Positions 63,973 through 64,000 of a stretch of 64,000 nucleotides of DNA are shown here, piece after piece; positions within the stretch are counted from its first letter, which is position 1; every line of letters begins with the position of its first letter. The stretch spans positions 7,714,427-7,778,426 of the forward strand of contig OX442315.1 in NCBI GenBank assembly GCA_949358305.1, written 5' to 3'. The notes under the pieces were generated by a model. It searched no databases, was not told where the DNA came from, and saw only the letters and a program-made list of their open reading frames with translations. The DNA is from Strigamia acuminata. Its lineage: Eukaryota > Arthropoda > Chilopoda > Geophilomorpha > Linotaeniidae. The translations under genes and the position numbers were made by a program.

Positions 63973-64000
63973 CAGTTTTTTGATCCGCTTTCCGCCCGCA

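Noticed and set aside
1-64000. CRISPR array, rRNA or bacterial operon
   Set aside because: No spaced direct repeats of that kind, no rRNA-like sequence and no prokaryotic gene; the tandem arrays at the end have no spacers.

Overview
The window is repeat-dense metazoan nuclear DNA. BEL/Pao elements (known only from animals), a DEG/ENaC channel gene with 58-147 bp native introns, a POLR3B (RNA polymerase III second-largest subunit) fragment and LRR genes fit an arthropod-like invertebrate. A chelicerate or mite is possible, but the sequence does not prove it. No bacterial gene, rRNA, tRNA or CRISPR array is visible. About 85% of the bases belong to LTR retrotransposons, many nested in one another.

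Layout, left to right. (1) 1-5354: decayed Ty3/gypsy-like element with gag, a remnant of the integrase C-terminus, an extra third ORF and a 3' LTR. (2) 5355-9417, minus strand: LRR gene copy 1 (BC-box, broken), POLR3B fragment (frameshifted), LRR gene copy 2 (5' end cut off). (3) 9418-20930: element F, a Ty1/copia-like element with a dead integrase-like domain and no reverse transcriptase, carrying a near-intact BEL element A (9833-16411, TSD ACGTC). (4) 20931-30819: decayed BEL element B (minus), carrying decayed copia element C (21039-26282, TSD ACATC). (5) 30820 to about 32060: copia remnant I, itself split by B. (6) 32683-41781, minus: a six-exon DEG/ENaC gene whose introns hold a solo gypsy LTR (33748-34739, TSD TGGT) and an intact BEL element K (35386-41260, TSD CAAGC). 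(7) 42091-63147: a short MULE-transposase-like reading frame (minus) split into three pieces by an intact copia element H (42219-49450, TSD GCAAA) and an intact 13.5-kb Ty3/gypsy element J (49543-63064, TSD GACT). (8) 63148-64000: AT-rich DNA with a 50-bp palindrome, a 20-bp x 15 tandem array and an 11-bp x 5 array.

How the parts work. H and K each encode a single Gag-Pol polyprotein. J separates Gag and Pol by a -1 frame step, and the junction carries two tandem A_AAA_AAC heptamers six bases upstream of a strong hairpin: a very clear programmed -1 frameshift signal. J also has a large third ORF of unknown function that appears to be spliced (31-codon first exon, 801-base intron, 957-codon second exon, phase kept) and three consecutive CCCGTAGC/GCACGGG hairpins between pol and that ORF. 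The older gypsy-like element at the left edge also has a third ORF after pol, so an extra 3' gene may be a shared trait of these lineages.

Best candidates for something undescribed: J's recoding signal and spliced third ORF; the DEG/ENaC gene in which the second membrane helix of one channel runs in frame into the first helix of another; and element F, an integrase-like, RT-less LTR element whose ORFs lie in one frame separated only by TGA codons. All calls come from reading the sequence; no database search was run.
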